Positions 22,352 through 33,665 of a DNA stretch of 64,000 nucleotides are shown here, piece by piece. The translations under genes were made by a program, and so were the position numbers. Every line of letters begins with the position of its first letter. The first letter of the stretch is position 1. The notes beneath the pieces are model-generated. The model saw nothing but the letters and a program-made list of their open reading frames with translations. It searched no databases and was not told the origin of the DNA. This DNA comes from Coriaria nepalensis (Eukaryota > Streptophyta > Magnoliopsida > Cucurbitales > Coriariaceae): assembly GCA_027186245.1 (NCBI GenBank), contig CP114483.1:28836642-28900641 (forward strand), written 5' to 3'.

Positions 22352-23917
22352 TTGAAGAGGAGAAACATTCAAACTCTCAAAGCCGCAATTGAGGAGGCGG
22401 AAAGCTTGACCGAGTATAGGCGGGAGGATAAGCCTAAGAGTAGTCACTGGGATGACAAAGGCAATGGTGGGGGAGCCACCAAGAGTAGCTTCAACAACCG
22501 CAATGAGGGAGCGGGTAAGCCCTTTGGAGGGAAGGGTTTTGGCAAGGGTGTGGGGGAGACATCCAAGGCCAAGATGTTGAAGTACTTCTTGTGCGAGGGA
22601 CCGCACATGGTTCGGGATTGCCCGAAGAAGGCAAAGCTCGCTGCACTTGAAAGAGGCGGGGAGTTAGAGGAAGAGGCAAGGATGGGGTCAATTCGACTCC
22701 TTGGTGCACTCAAGGCCAAGGTCGTTGAAGGACCTAAGTTGCCAAAGAAGGGATCCATGTATGTTGGGATAGACGTTGTGGGGAGGCAACTCAAAGCCCT
22801 AGTGGATTCAGGAGCAACCGAAAATTTCATCAAGGCCGACGTTGCGGAAAAGCTCGGTCTCAAGTTAGCTCAATCGACTGGCTTCATCAAGGCAGTCAAC
22901 TCGAAGGCATTGCCAATCACGGGGATAGCCGATGCAAAGACCAAGGTGGGACAATGGTCAGGAGTCGTAAAATTCACGGCCATTCCGATGGATGACTACG
23001 ACGTGGTGCTTGGGCTAGATTGGCAAGATCAGGTAAAGGCTTGTCTTATGCCCTATGCTAATTCAATTATGATTATGGATGTTGGTTCTCCTTGCACGGT
23101 CTCGGTCTCGAGGGAGACACGGCTGGGGACCAAGGTGTTGTCTGCATTACAGCTATGCAAGGGATTAAAGCGGGAGGAAGAGACCTACCTTGCAGCTTTA
23201 AAGGTGGATGAGGGCGAGCCATCTAAGGAAAGGGAGATTCCGAAAGAAGTGCAAGGAGTACTGAAGGAGTTCCTAGATGTTATGCCACCGGAACTCCCAA
23301 AGAAGCTTCCCCCTAGGAGGGAGGTGGATCACAAGCGGGAGTTGGTGGAAGGAGTAAAGCCACAAACCATGTCACCTTATCCCATGGTGCAACCTGAGTT
23401 AGAAGAGACAGACATGGCTCGTACCCACTTGAGGAAGGCATCGAAGAAGATGAAGAAGTGGGCCGATCTTAAGCGAAAGGCAGTGGAATTCCAAGAAGGA
23501 GACCATGTCATGGTCAAGCTCTTGCCTCAGCAATTCAAGTCGTTGAGGGCGGTGCATAAAGGTTTGATCCGACGGTATGAGAGGCCATTCAAGATCATTC
23601 AACGAGTTGGCAAGGTCTCCTACAAGCTTGAGTTACCTTCGAAGTTGCGGATTCATCCGGTATTTCATGTGAGTCTCTTGAAGCCTTATCATGAAGACAA
23701 TGATGAACCTAGTCGAGGGGTGTCCAAGCGGGCACCAACAGCGGTGGTTACTTCTTATGACAAAGAAGTTGAGGAAATCCTCGCGGATAGAATCATGAGG
23801 AAGCGAGGTGTGCCGAGCTACAAGGAATACCTCGTTCGATGGAAGGGAGTCCCGGAGAATGAGGCCAGTTGGGAGCACGAAGACTTGTTGTGGCAGTTCA
23901 AAGACCGCATTGAGTGA
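22352..23917 (+). CDS. Zinc knuckle, protease, integrase C-end and chromodomain fused in one frame (521 codons)
   Basis: Same reading frame as gag, reopened after its last stop. A CCHC knuckle lies at about 78-90, but the first Cys is Tyr (YFLCEGPHMVRDC), again a G-to-A change. The aspartic protease follows (GRQLKALVDSGATENFI, catalytic DSGA at 152-155; VLGLDWQ at 219-225). The linker to RT (ELPKKLPPRREVDHK, 314-328; PELEE at 348-352) is joined in frame to the integrase C-terminal region (TDMARTHLRKA, GDHVMVKLLP, RIHPVFHVSLLKPYH) and a chromodomain (470-515, EYLVRWKGVPENEASWE). The palm of RT, RNase H and the integrase DDE core are missing. Joint near base 23405. It could still make a chromatin-binding protease fusion, but it cannot copy itself. 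Confidence 0.9.
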   Translation: MKRRNIQTLKAAIEEAESLTEYRREDKPKSSHWDDKGNGGGATKSSFNNRNEGAGKPFGGKGFGKGVGETSKAKMLKYFLCEGPHMVRDCPKKAKLAALERGGELEEEARMGSIRLLGALKAKVVEGPKLPKKGSMYVGIDVVGRQLKALVDSGATENFIKADVAEKLGLKLAQSTGFIKAVNSKALPITGIADAKTKVGQWSGVVKFTAIPMDDYDVVLGLDWQDQVKACLMPYANSIMIMDVGSPCTVSVSRETRLGTKVLSALQLCKGLKREEETYLAALKVDEGEPSKEREIPKEVQGVLKEFLDVMPPELPKKLPPRREVDHKRELVEGVKPQTMSPYPMVQPELEETDMARTHLRKASKKMKKWADLKRKAVEFQEGDHVMVKLLPQQFKSLRAVHKGLIRRYERPFKIIQRVGKVSYKLELPSKLRIHPVFHVSLLKPYHEDNDEPSRGVSKRAPTAVVTSYDKEVEEILADRIMRKRGVPSYKEYLVRWKGVPENEASWEHEDLLWQFKDRIE

Positions 23918-23967
23918 TTCGAGCTTGAACGGACGACGGGGGCGTCGCCCGAATAGGTGGGGGAGCG

Positions 23968-24412
23968 TGTCACGGACTGCCTTTCTTGTTAGAAAAGATG
24001 GAGGAGGCTTCATGGAAGAGTCTAGAAACTTCTAGACTTCTCTAGCATTCTCTAGGGTTTCCTACACTTTTGTAGAATTCTCTAGAATCTTGTACATTCT
24101 TCTAGTCCCTTGTAGAATAGTATGGAAATCTCTAGAAGATAGATTGTAGCCATTAGATCAAATTGATCTTGACCATCCATTCCGAGGTGGGGGTCTATAT
24201 AAGGAGGAGTCCTCCTCATTTGTAAATCATCCTAAAAAAAATACTAGCATTCTAGCAATACAAAGAGTTCTTTGTTCTCTAGCTTGAGTGTTCTTCTAAA
24301 GTCTTCAAACAAACCTCTTGGCAAGGTTCGGTTAGGCTGACTTGGTTACTCGGAGGAGTGTCAAGTGCCGCACGGAGCGTCTAAGTTGGAGTGAAACTTT
24401 ACGCACGTGACA
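23968..24412 (+). repeat. 3' LTR of the gypsy derivative
   Basis: 445 bases. Differences from the 5' LTR seen by eye: AATAATATGG/AATAGTATGG, CCTTATTT/CCTCATTT, AAAAATTAC/AAAAAATAC and a small cluster near AAGTTCGGGGTG/AAGTTGGAGTG. Confidence 0.95.
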
Positions 24413-27233
24413 CTACGCTGAAGATACATGGTTGACAATTTACTATCCCTAAGACAAAAAGTAATAAAAGAGCCAATATGCACGACGAAATGTTTTGACA
24501 CAACATGCTTATAGACTAATCAATGGGATCGATCAAAAGAAGAAAAATAGGCTGCAATTTGCAAAGAGAAATGTAACGAATTAATATAATAGTGTCTCTC
24601 TTTGAAAGTTTTATAAGAAAATCGGTGAGGATTTGGAGTTGAATAGGAGTTCACGTATAATTTTGAATTCATGTGGGATTAGGAGTTCACGTATAATTTA
24701 TACTAGTAGGTTAGAACAGTTGAATAAATTTAAATGCTGCTCAATAGATTTAAATGTTGGATTCAATCTTAGCTATAAGTTTTCAATGGTTTAATTTTAA
24801 ACATTTATTGTCCTCATATTTAAGCTTCTTTTTCTCTCCTCATCTGATTCACTCGAGCAAAAGTTAGGGTTTGTATTGTTTTAGGGATCTCTAGTTTTCT
24901 TCAACCTTTCTGTAAATCTAAGATTATGTTAATATTCTTGGTTGATGATTAAAATTATGTTTCTTGAATGGTGAGATCTATTTGATTCTCTGAAGGTAGA
25001 ATACTAGGTTGCTTGATTTGATTCGGTTGAGTGTTGTTGATTGATGTTCTTGATTGGTAATTGTATATGAATGATTTATCTAATGCATATAGTGTTTAAC
25101 AAATTGTTAGAGCTCAACGTGAAGGTAGGTTTTTGATCGATTTTGATCTTGCTGGTGAACCACAATATAATCTTTATATTTTTACTCTTTCTTGATTTCT
25201 GTTTCTGCAATCTTTAATCTAACAATTTTGAAAAAGAAGTACAAATAACTTAGTTGAATTCAATAAAATCAAATCAGATATAAATACAAATGCATGAGTT
25301 AATAATGATGTAATAAAAAACCAAAAGTCTTTCTCTTCGAATTTCTCCGAGTTTCTTTCCTCATTCTCAGGAGTTTTACAATTTGACTCAAAAAAGACTA
25401 TATCACTTATCAAAATAAAACACAAATGTTATCAAACTTTGTTTAGATATTTTAATTTGAGTCATTTTGGGTATCCAATTGAGTTCTATTAATTAATCGG
25501 AGTACATTTCGAGTAGAGATGGCAATTTAGGCCGGGCTGGCCAGAATCCGTTCAACTCGGCCTGTTAAAGCCCGACCCGCACCCGTACTCGTACCCGACG
25601 GTAAAATATTATGTCGAGTTTTCCATCAATTGGAGGAAGAAAAGTTTTTGTCTGCCCTACTCGATGGCCCACTTGACAAAGTATTTCCATCGAGACATCG
25701 AATTCATTAGAAATCAATGGGTTTCCCATTGAGCAAAGTGTGAGTTTTGTGCCTTGGTCGATGGATCGAGGGTAGTTTTAGAGATGTCAAAGCTTCAAGT
25801 GTTGAAAAAATACATGCTCGAATGCTCTTTATATCCCTCGATCCGTTGAGCTATGTAAGTTCCTCACTCAATTTCAGTTCAAAATAAAAAAAAACCCTCG
25901 ATAAAATAGTATAGTTTCTTAATTTTATAATGTTTGCAACCTAGATTAATCCAACTTTTGAAAAAAAAATGATAGATTTTGCAAAAAAAAAAAAAAAAAA
26001 AATCCTAATTTTAAAGTATCATACCTTCCAACAACTTTCGGGTTTTTTCACTAAGGATTCCGATGACAATGGCTTCGATCTTATGCTTCTTGGGTTTCTC
26101 TGATGCCCTCGACCATGTTAGTTTGCTTTTCTCAGATTTTGATGGCAACGTTTGCCTTCTCTACCACTCGTTCACCTTTTCTTTTGAATCAGACGCTTCT
26201 ATGTTTTAGGAGCCATTAAATCGGAATGCATTCAAGAAAGAAGAAAATGAATTTTCGAGTGTGCATGTTCGGTTACGAAGGGAAGCGGAAATGTGTTTTT
26301 TTTTTTTTTATAACTTTTTTTAATGTAAATAACGGTAAGGGTATATGGTGGGTAATTATATTTGATTTTACTTTTGAAATTATAAAATAAGATGGAGGCC
26401 ACTTAATCTACAACTTAGGGTGGTGTTATTTGGTAAATCAAACTTTCTAAGCTGGCCATTTGTATAAATTTTCTCTTACCTGTATGCCTCTAGTCTTATG
26501 TATAAAAAGTGGTCATTATTCATGCACGCATTTTCAGGTTTTTCAGGTTCAAAAAGTGAATGAGATTACGAGAGAGAGGTGGGGCGTGTAGGGATAGATG
26601 CTACAAAAATTTAAAATTAAGATATTGAAAATAAATTAGAAAAAAAAAAAACATACATTTGTGTTTATGGGACAGGGTTATCTTTTTTTGGGCTAAAATA
26701 AAATAAAATAAAATAAAATATATTTATTTTGATAAAAATTAAATAAATTTTATTCTAAAGAAAAAAAAATATAATTAAATAAATAATTATAATAAAATAT
26801 TCTTAAAATAAATTAAAAAAGAATGATGGGTGAAAATACCCACCACTAGACGACATTTCTTCAAATAAATCCCTTAAATTTTTTGGCCATATAGGAGAAT
26901 TTTTTGCAACTTAATAAAATAAATTAAAAATATTATTTTTTTGGGTGGAATATGTAAAATAAAAAAAATTAAAGGATTGAAAATTAAGATTTTTAATTCT
27001 ACTTCTACGGGTCTGCTCATGATTCATTAACTACTCTAATATTTTTTAGGTTGTTTAAACTGGTTTTTGAAAAGTTTGTGGTGTCAATTCTAATATTCTA
27101 ATTTTTAAGGGTTCCCAATTATCAACCATGATTTCAGTTAACTGAGGTCACTCCCGACCACCCTCTTTTTACAAAACCCTAACAAAGCCCTGCTCGTCTG
27201 TTACTCTGCCTCTCAAACGCCTCTAAGAAGAAG
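24413..27233. other. Intergenic DNA with a hAT-like end and microsatellites
   Basis: 24413-24600 continues the DNA into which the gypsy element inserted. 24830-25200 reads like an untranslated leader or intron (T-rich, GTTAGGGTTT), without a reading frame. 25516-25605 begins GAGATGGCAATTTAGGCCGG with Cys/Gly-rich GCCCGACCCG repeats, like a solitary hAT terminus. (TAAAA)n lies at 26694-26720, poly-A at 25983-26001. The frame at 25219-25425 is not gene-like. 27150-27233 is probably the leader of the next gene (ends AAGAAGAAG ATG). Confidence 0.5.
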
Positions 27234-28003
27234 ATGGCATCTAGATCACTATCACGGTCGCTGATTTCCACAGCTCGGCTTTCTTCTCTCCGCCCAACTA
27301 CCTCTCTTCCTCGCCTTCGACGGCCGCCTCTCACTGCTCCCCCTCGCCTCCAATCTCGCCGTCTCTCAAGGTTCTTCTCTAACTTTTACTTTTCCTCTGA
27401 TTTAAAATGGAAGATAATGAAACGGATTTTAGAATGTTCTAATGTGTTGCACTTTGATTGATTTCCACGAAAGTAGAAAGAGAATTAGAATTAATTGTAC
27501 TTTGTATCGAATTTGATCACTCTCATTGTTTCCACATAATTGGTAGCCTGAGTGATTTAGTCAGGAGGATTTGGTTTATTATTCGGATTCAAATGTGGTA
27601 AATTGTAATACAATTTAGCTTTTTGTTTCAAGTTTCTTGGAAATTTATGGATTTCCTTTAGTTATTTAGATCTACTTATTCGCTAAATTGTACTTGCTAC
27701 TAGTTCGCTGGGTATAAATTGTTTTCTTGCCGATAATTCCTTTTCATCTTGCTGTTAATAATATTTATATGCATTGCTTTTATCTACACTTTGCTTAATT
27801 CATTATGTTATTCTTAATTTTTCGTTTTTGTTTTTTTTCTTATTTTTTCTTTTAGGAATTTGGGAGAGCTGGGTTGTATACAGTCGCTTTTGCCAATATA
27901 CAGCATTGCTGCCACTTGTCTGACATCCCATCCTTCTCTGAACGTGAGAGCTTTCTGCGAGCTGTCTCATGGTACCTTCTGCCGTACTTGTCAAGATCGC
28001 TAG
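27234..28003 (+). CDS. NOXY2-like small mitochondrial protein, two coding exons
   Basis: Exon 1 27234-27370 and exon 2 27856-28003 join through a GT-AG intron (TCAAG^GTTC ... TTTTAG^GAAT, phase 2) to 94 codons plus stop. Residues 1-45 (MASRSLSRSLISTARLSSLR and on) are rich in Arg, Ser and Leu with no acidic residues, a typical mitochondrial presequence. Exon 2 gives NLGELGCIQSLLPIYSIAAT, matching the LG..QSLLP.YS core of Arabidopsis NONRESPONDING TO OXYLIPINS 2 (a mitochondrial protein that modulates 9-HOT oxylipin and cell-wall responses). The tail AFCELSHGTFCRTCQDR is variable in this family. Further splicing in the long region downstream is possible. Molecular function unknown; it could equally be another small mitochondrial protein with the same core. 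Confidence 0.75.
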
Positions 28004-31000
28004 TATTCTATTTGTGAGTCTTGTTGTTTTGGAAAACATGATAAAAAGCAAAGATATTATTTTAATCTTTTGGCCTAATTCTTACTCACTTGCTGATACT
28101 GGCTGCACAATTGTGGCTTCTTAGTGTCTCAACTGTTGTGTGTTTGTTTGTAAAAAATGAGGCATAAGCTAGGTAGTTATTTTTCTAGTATATGAAGTTT
28201 GCTTGATAAGGACGAATTGGGATTGGGATTGATAGGGTGGAATGGAAAAGACGGGTGATGCACAAGGGCATTCAAACATCAAATGGCAGGAGACTGATGC
28301 ATCATTATAGGTCCTTTTTTATGGCTCCCTTTTTGTTCTTTTGTTGAACATAAATGTGATAAAGTTTATGCTCTTTTATGATCAAATAAATGTTAGAACC
28401 CTTTATGGAAAAGATCAATATAGATGGAATTCTTTAGTAGGAATTTACTTGCTTAGCCAACTTTAGATACTACTTAAAGCTGTTATGATGTCTATCAATA
28501 ACTGCCCGAGCAATCTGGAGACACCAGGAATAGAATGTCTATATTTTTTGGATTAGAGATTTAGAAAAAACGTGGTTTGCACGGTACAAATTTGGTGTTT
28601 CTTGTTTAGACCCAGCAATCTTGCAATATTGTCTAACAACCCCTGACTTATTTGTAGTGCACGTTTTCTTTTGTTTTCTTTTGATTTACAGTTACGTACG
28701 TTAACAGTTGTATTTGTTGGACCCAACTACTAAGTAGGAGTGATGTTATTACTCCTTAATGTATAGATATTCAGCTCCATGTTCAGACTTCCTCTCTTCT
28801 TTGTTGCAATGATTGTTTTCAAGATGGCAGATTTTATTACAAATTCCCTACCGGTACATTGGCATGTATTATTTTTGTCAACAAATTTACCAAGTCCAAT
28901 GTACACATGTCTGTTGCACATTTCAGTTCATTCTATAGATGAATGAAGATTTGGAAAAATTATGATGGGGTTGAAACAACAGAACTTCAAAGCCTGTGTT
29001 TGAGTTTCTATTATTACCAAGACTTGTCAGTGATATGTAAACAGGAAATCGATGAAGGGTGGCTGGAGTATAACCATACCTTCTTTCGAAATGGCCCCAG
29101 AATTTCCCTCCGAACCTGGTCTGGATGTGGAACACAGTACTGGGATTCAACTTTTTAGTCGAATAACTCCCATCACTTCTTTAGATATTCTTGTCACAAC
29201 CATTCCCATCACTTCTTTGGTCAAATAATTCTCTCTCACAAACACATCAATAGCTCTATGTTTAAAATCACATATGGAAAGTCGTAATGGAAATCTTCTT
29301 TATAGAGACATCATATTCTCTCTTCCTGTGAGAATATACATGATGAAGTATTGGGCTCAGTCAGTGTAGTTTCAATACATTCCTCTTATAGTAAGGATGA
29401 ATTCATTTTTTTCTGAAAAAAATTGCTCAACTTTGACCTTTTCCTTCCCTTTTGCTAGACGCATTTTTTTAAAAAGAAATTTAATATAATAAGCACTTTG
29501 ATGCAATGTGTTATCTCTGGCTGCTTATGCAATCTTGAATCTCTATTGATTGGTGCTCTTCTGACTCTTAACCTTTTTTTTTTTCCTCCCATTTCTCCAA
29601 ATCCATGGTGCTTACAAGTACATGACTATGATCACACAGTACTGTTTGTGGCGCTCATAGTACATCTGTTCATGTTTAATAAAGAGATCATATTTATTTG
29701 TATTGTCTTTATCCATTCTATCCTATTCTGTCATATAGAATTTGTAGTGAATAATGTAATTTTCTACAATAGCTAGTTATTCATTTGGTTCACAGTTTTT
29801 TCATCGTAAATTCGGCATCTAAAGTTTCTGATGTGACAGTCGATCACTCATCTGCTGATGTTTTCATTTAAATTTCTGCTCGGTTTTGCATAGCTGTGTG
29901 AATCTTGGTTGTTTTCTTCATTTTTGGAGTGTTGATGTTCTCGTGTCAGTTGTATTATTTAGTCTTGCTAATCGTGTGCGGTGACCTTTTTCTATTTTGA
30001 ACTAAAACTCTTGAGTCCGAAGAAGGTTAGTTGTGCCTTAGCATGCTTTCTCCTTTAAAAACTACATATTTTTCAGCCCCGAATATTGCTTGTCGGGAGA
30101 AAATTAAGTGGTAAGGGGATATTTCTTATATGCTAATTTTTATGGCTTGATGTAGATAATAGATAAATCGAACGATCAAGAGAATCGGACTGTATTGCAA
30201 CTTGAAAGAAAATTAAGTAATTCAGTTGCCCACGCATTATTGAATTCTTACATATGCAAAATCACAATTGTAGTTTTTTGTGTCATTGCAGGTACTTGAA
30301 TAGCCACTAGGATCATCACCATAGACAATTTGAGCAGTATGCTTGGGAAAGTCATGGGAAGTTGGATTATTTATCAGAATTTCTACTTTTGTGTAGGAAG
30401 AAATAATTAGTCTTTTTGTACAAAGTCCCAAAACTGGAGAAATGTCCAATTTGTTGAACATACTAAATGAGGCCACACAGGTGCCCTCACACATTCATGA
30501 GTATTTGTTGCACGACCCCATTTCAGTGGCCAGTGACTTAAGTCCTTTTTTTTTTCTTTTCTTTTTTTAATTCTTATGTTCCGCTAACTCTTGTCTGTTT
30601 TCAGGCAATTTTCATCAAAGGTTCCTTCCATTATTTATGGTCCAAACGATAGTTCGTGTATAGCTTTTCCCTAACTATACTTGATACTCATTTTGACTGC
30701 AGAATAATGTTTTAAAGAGATGCAAAGTGAATCTGTGACTTTAACCAGTTATATCAGAGGTTAGTTCAATTTCTTTCTCTCTAGAACATTCGTTAGAAAG
30801 TGTATCTTAGTTAGATTCTGTAGACGGCTAGTTGAATTTGTGGGCCTAAACTGGATTTTATTCTCACACTGGAGCATTCAATGATTTTGGCTTTTCCATC
30901 CTGTTATTTCCCTAGAGCCAAATAAACAAACCCGGACTTGATCGCTTTCTGACTAGGAATTATTTACTGTAGAGGTAGAATTTGTGCATAGTTAAGTGCA

Positions 31001-32647
31001 ATAGTAGAGCGCACACGGGTTGTCTGTTGCTGCTGCTCGATGGAATTTGTCTAATTGATGGGTTTTAGTAAACTTTTGGTGTTAGTCCTCGCTGGTTTTG
31101 GCCCCACGGTAAAATGACAACAATAAGAGCTCTTATTTCATATACCATCATGACTCAAAAGTAGTTGGTCCTTCAATGGGAAGTGGCCCACTTTCTTTAG
31201 GAGTTCCAAATTGGCTAAAATTTATTTGTTGTAATAGTATCTTCCAAAATACTTACCCACCTGTTTCCTTTCTCCCTTTTTTTTTCCTTGTCTTTTTGGA
31301 TGAAAATTGAAATTTCATTTAACTTCTTACGAAGTGGGTCCTACCACCCAGGTCGGCTAAGTGAGCTTTCCTTTTAGTTCAGATATGCATTATTAACACT
31401 AACACTAGTTCATTAGAGTAAAGATGCAATGATTCTTGTTGATTGATGTTGCTAGGCCAATGCTGTGGTGTGCAGTTCATAGTCGATCTGACCCCTCAGC
31501 TGCCTCTATCATATGACTAATAGATATCTCGTGTTCTTGTTTTAGTTTTACAATCACAGAGTCACACTTGGCCCTAGGGCTACCGTGGCACCCATCCTTG
31601 TCTAACACGCAAAGAAGTATTTACAAAATAATGTCTAGGTTAGGAAACGACGTAAAATTGTATCAACGAGAAAAATGCCATTGTACGATAGAAGAAAAAA
31701 AAATCTAACTAGTTTTTTTTTTTTTCCCCCCCCTACATCCTTCGGGACATATCATTATTGGTCTAATGACATGTTTGGATGCGCTTCCTCATGGGGAATG
31801 AAAATGTATGAAATGGTATAAAATATTCTTAGTAGTAGAATGGGGTTTTTAAAAAAAAGAAACGAGTGAATTGGTGGAAAGAGAAAAGCTTCCGGTTTTT
31901 CCTTTTCCTTTGTCATCCTCCCACATGCAAAACGATATGGGTCCAAACTATTCTACGGAATGATTAGAAACAAACCAAACAACAAAATGGAAAAACTATT
32001 TTTATGCGTAAAACGGAACGAACATGAATATAATATTTCAATTAACTATTTAAAATGCTTTAGATATGATCGGTTCAAGTGTGTTTTTATTTTGGTTATA
32101 CGACATGGAAATCTACGCAAGTTCCGAATCCGATCCATATACGTGAGATTCAGGGGAGGATAGATAAGAAATGATTTTCTTTCTTCTCTTTCTGACTATG
32201 CTATATGAAGTTGTGCGTTAAAAAAAAAGAAAAAAAAAAAAGGAACAAAATTATTCAAGGTCCAACATATTCTTTGTTCTATATTGACACAGTTGCAAGC
32301 ACAAAGTAACTGCTTTGGACTCGAGTTTAGGAAAAGCTATGTTGTACTATTTATTCTCCTGGAAGTGGATTTCACTTTGTATCATCATCCTTATCTTTAT
32401 TGACCCGACCGTCCTTATCCCCTTACAATTCGGACATGACCTTAAGAGTTATATTTAAGGGTGTGCACTTACTTTGCAGAAACCCACCCATCCGTTAAGT
32501 ACTGTTTAAAACTGAATCATTCATATGAAATTTATTGGTATTGATTGTTTTGGTTCTAGCGATTTGATTTGGCCAAAATCGGATATTTCATTCGACTAGT
32601 GGGCCGGTTTGGGGCACACCTAACCCAAAAAAATTATTTTTATTTAA
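28004..32647. other. Long non-coding stretch downstream of the NOXY2-like gene
   Basis: 4.6 kb without a supported coding region, but the first 2.8 kb is less AT-rich than true intergenic DNA here and T-rich, like introns or a spliced 3' end. The 71-codon frame at 28943-29158 and its antisense shadow have no family likeness. A possible acceptor with AATAATGTTTTAAAGAGATG lies at about 30702. 31764-31982 resembles a MITE (ACATGTTTGGAT ... ACAAACCAAACAAC ends). Homopolymer T/C run at 31711-31732; poly-A at 32221-32241. Confidence 0.45.
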
Positions 32648-32670
32648 ATATATATATATATATATATATA
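32648..32670. repeat. (TA)n tract at the viral left junction
   Basis: About 11 TA units ending exactly where the pararetroviral leader repeat begins (32671). Confidence 0.85.
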
Positions 32671-32735
32671 TTGAGTCAGCTATAGCCACAACCAAGGGAA
32701 GGTGCAGGGTTGGAATAAGAATTTTGTAATGCGCC
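32671..32735 (+). repeat. Viral leader repeat, left copy
   Basis: Shares with 40115-40188 the run TAGCCACAACCAAGG and a closing TATGTAAT/TTTGTAAT. It is directly followed by the movement-protein start at 32736. The two copies show terminal redundancy of a circular genome. Confidence 0.85.
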
Positions 32736-33665
32736 ATGGTTAGTTTTTTGAGGAAACTCTCTTCCAGGAGATCTTCTTCGTCATCCTTTACCTCTTCATC
32801 TACTTCATATAGGGCTCCTACCACCAAAGGAGTCCCTGCTCACTCTACCTCTTCGGACTTAGTAAATAAGAATACTGAGATCATATCAGGAGAATCCAAA
32901 AGAGTGGCTGAAAGAGAGATGGGATTAGCAAACTTGTATATCCTAAATATCTTAGAAGCCAAAATATATAAACTCGGTGGTGATTCATGAAAATCAAGTT
33001 TCGTGATAAAAATGGTAGAAGATACCATCCCAATCAATAATGAACATGAATATTTCCAATTATCGTCCGAGACGATGGATATAAATTTCTCTATCTAGGC
33101 ATGGTATAAGTGGGTGTTCGCCCTATGACTAGGCTAGGCCTAGAAATATCTACCCTTATTGCCTTGAGAGACAAAAGGTATAAGTGGTATGATCATTCCT
33201 TATTGGGGATAGTGGAAGCAACCCTGAAAGAGGGACCACTATATTTCTAGTGCTATCTGGATTTTTGCCTATCTCTTACAGACATTCACCTAATGAAGGC
33301 ACTCACCCTAGACATGCACGTGTCCGGCTTCGAAATGGAGTCGATGTCAAAACATATTTGCCTCATCTATAGGGTTTGCTATAAAACTATGAGCACCCTA
33401 ATTCTTGAAAGGTAACCTATCCCCCAAAGTATAAAGCCAGGGGAGATGAGTTTATTCATAACCAATCTTGAGAAGGCCAACGCAATTGTCCCTCAGATCA
33501 CGAGATGGAAAGAGGTAAGGTTTCCTGAGTAATTGGTCTTAGAAAATGTGATCCCAGAACCAAAGGCCCTGTTAAGGAATTTGTCACAGATAAAAGAAAG
33601 AGAGGATGGAAGTATAGAGATATGTTTCTTTACAGGAAGAAAGATTAGCCTAGGGGAAGCATGAC
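32736..33665 (+). pseudogene. Pararetroviral movement protein (30K superfamily), broken
   Basis: ATG at 32736 opens 84 codons (Ser-rich start) to a TGA. Family likeness continues through further frames and stops up to about 33660. The central block at 33120-33300 has the 30K-superfamily core with a conserved Asp and hydrophobic strands. The protein would form tubules through plasmodesmata for cell-to-cell spread. With several nonsense codons it cannot be made. The end is approximate. Confidence 0.7.

Larger units (their letters stand above)
20968..24412 (+). mobile_element. Chromodomain Ty3-gypsy deletion derivative, 3445 bp, complete with LTRs
   Basis: Two direct LTRs (20968-21413 and 23968-24412) start TGTCACGG and end CACGTGACA. 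A 4-base repeat CTAC flanks the element (20964-20967 and 24413-24416). The primer binding site follows the left LTR, and a purine tract (AGGTGGGGGAG) precedes the right one. One frame from 21503 to 23917 encodes gag, zinc knuckle and protease, then jumps directly to the integrase C-terminus and a chromodomain; reverse transcriptase, RNase H and integrase core are absent. The LTRs differ at only about 6 positions, so insertion is recent and must have relied on another element's enzymes unless the deletion came later. Lineage: chromovirus, by the chromodomain. Confidence 0.95.

Noticed and set aside
28943..29158. 71-codon frame downstream of the NOXY2-like gene
   Set aside because: An antisense frame of similar length exists, codon use is not gene-like and no family likeness was recognised.
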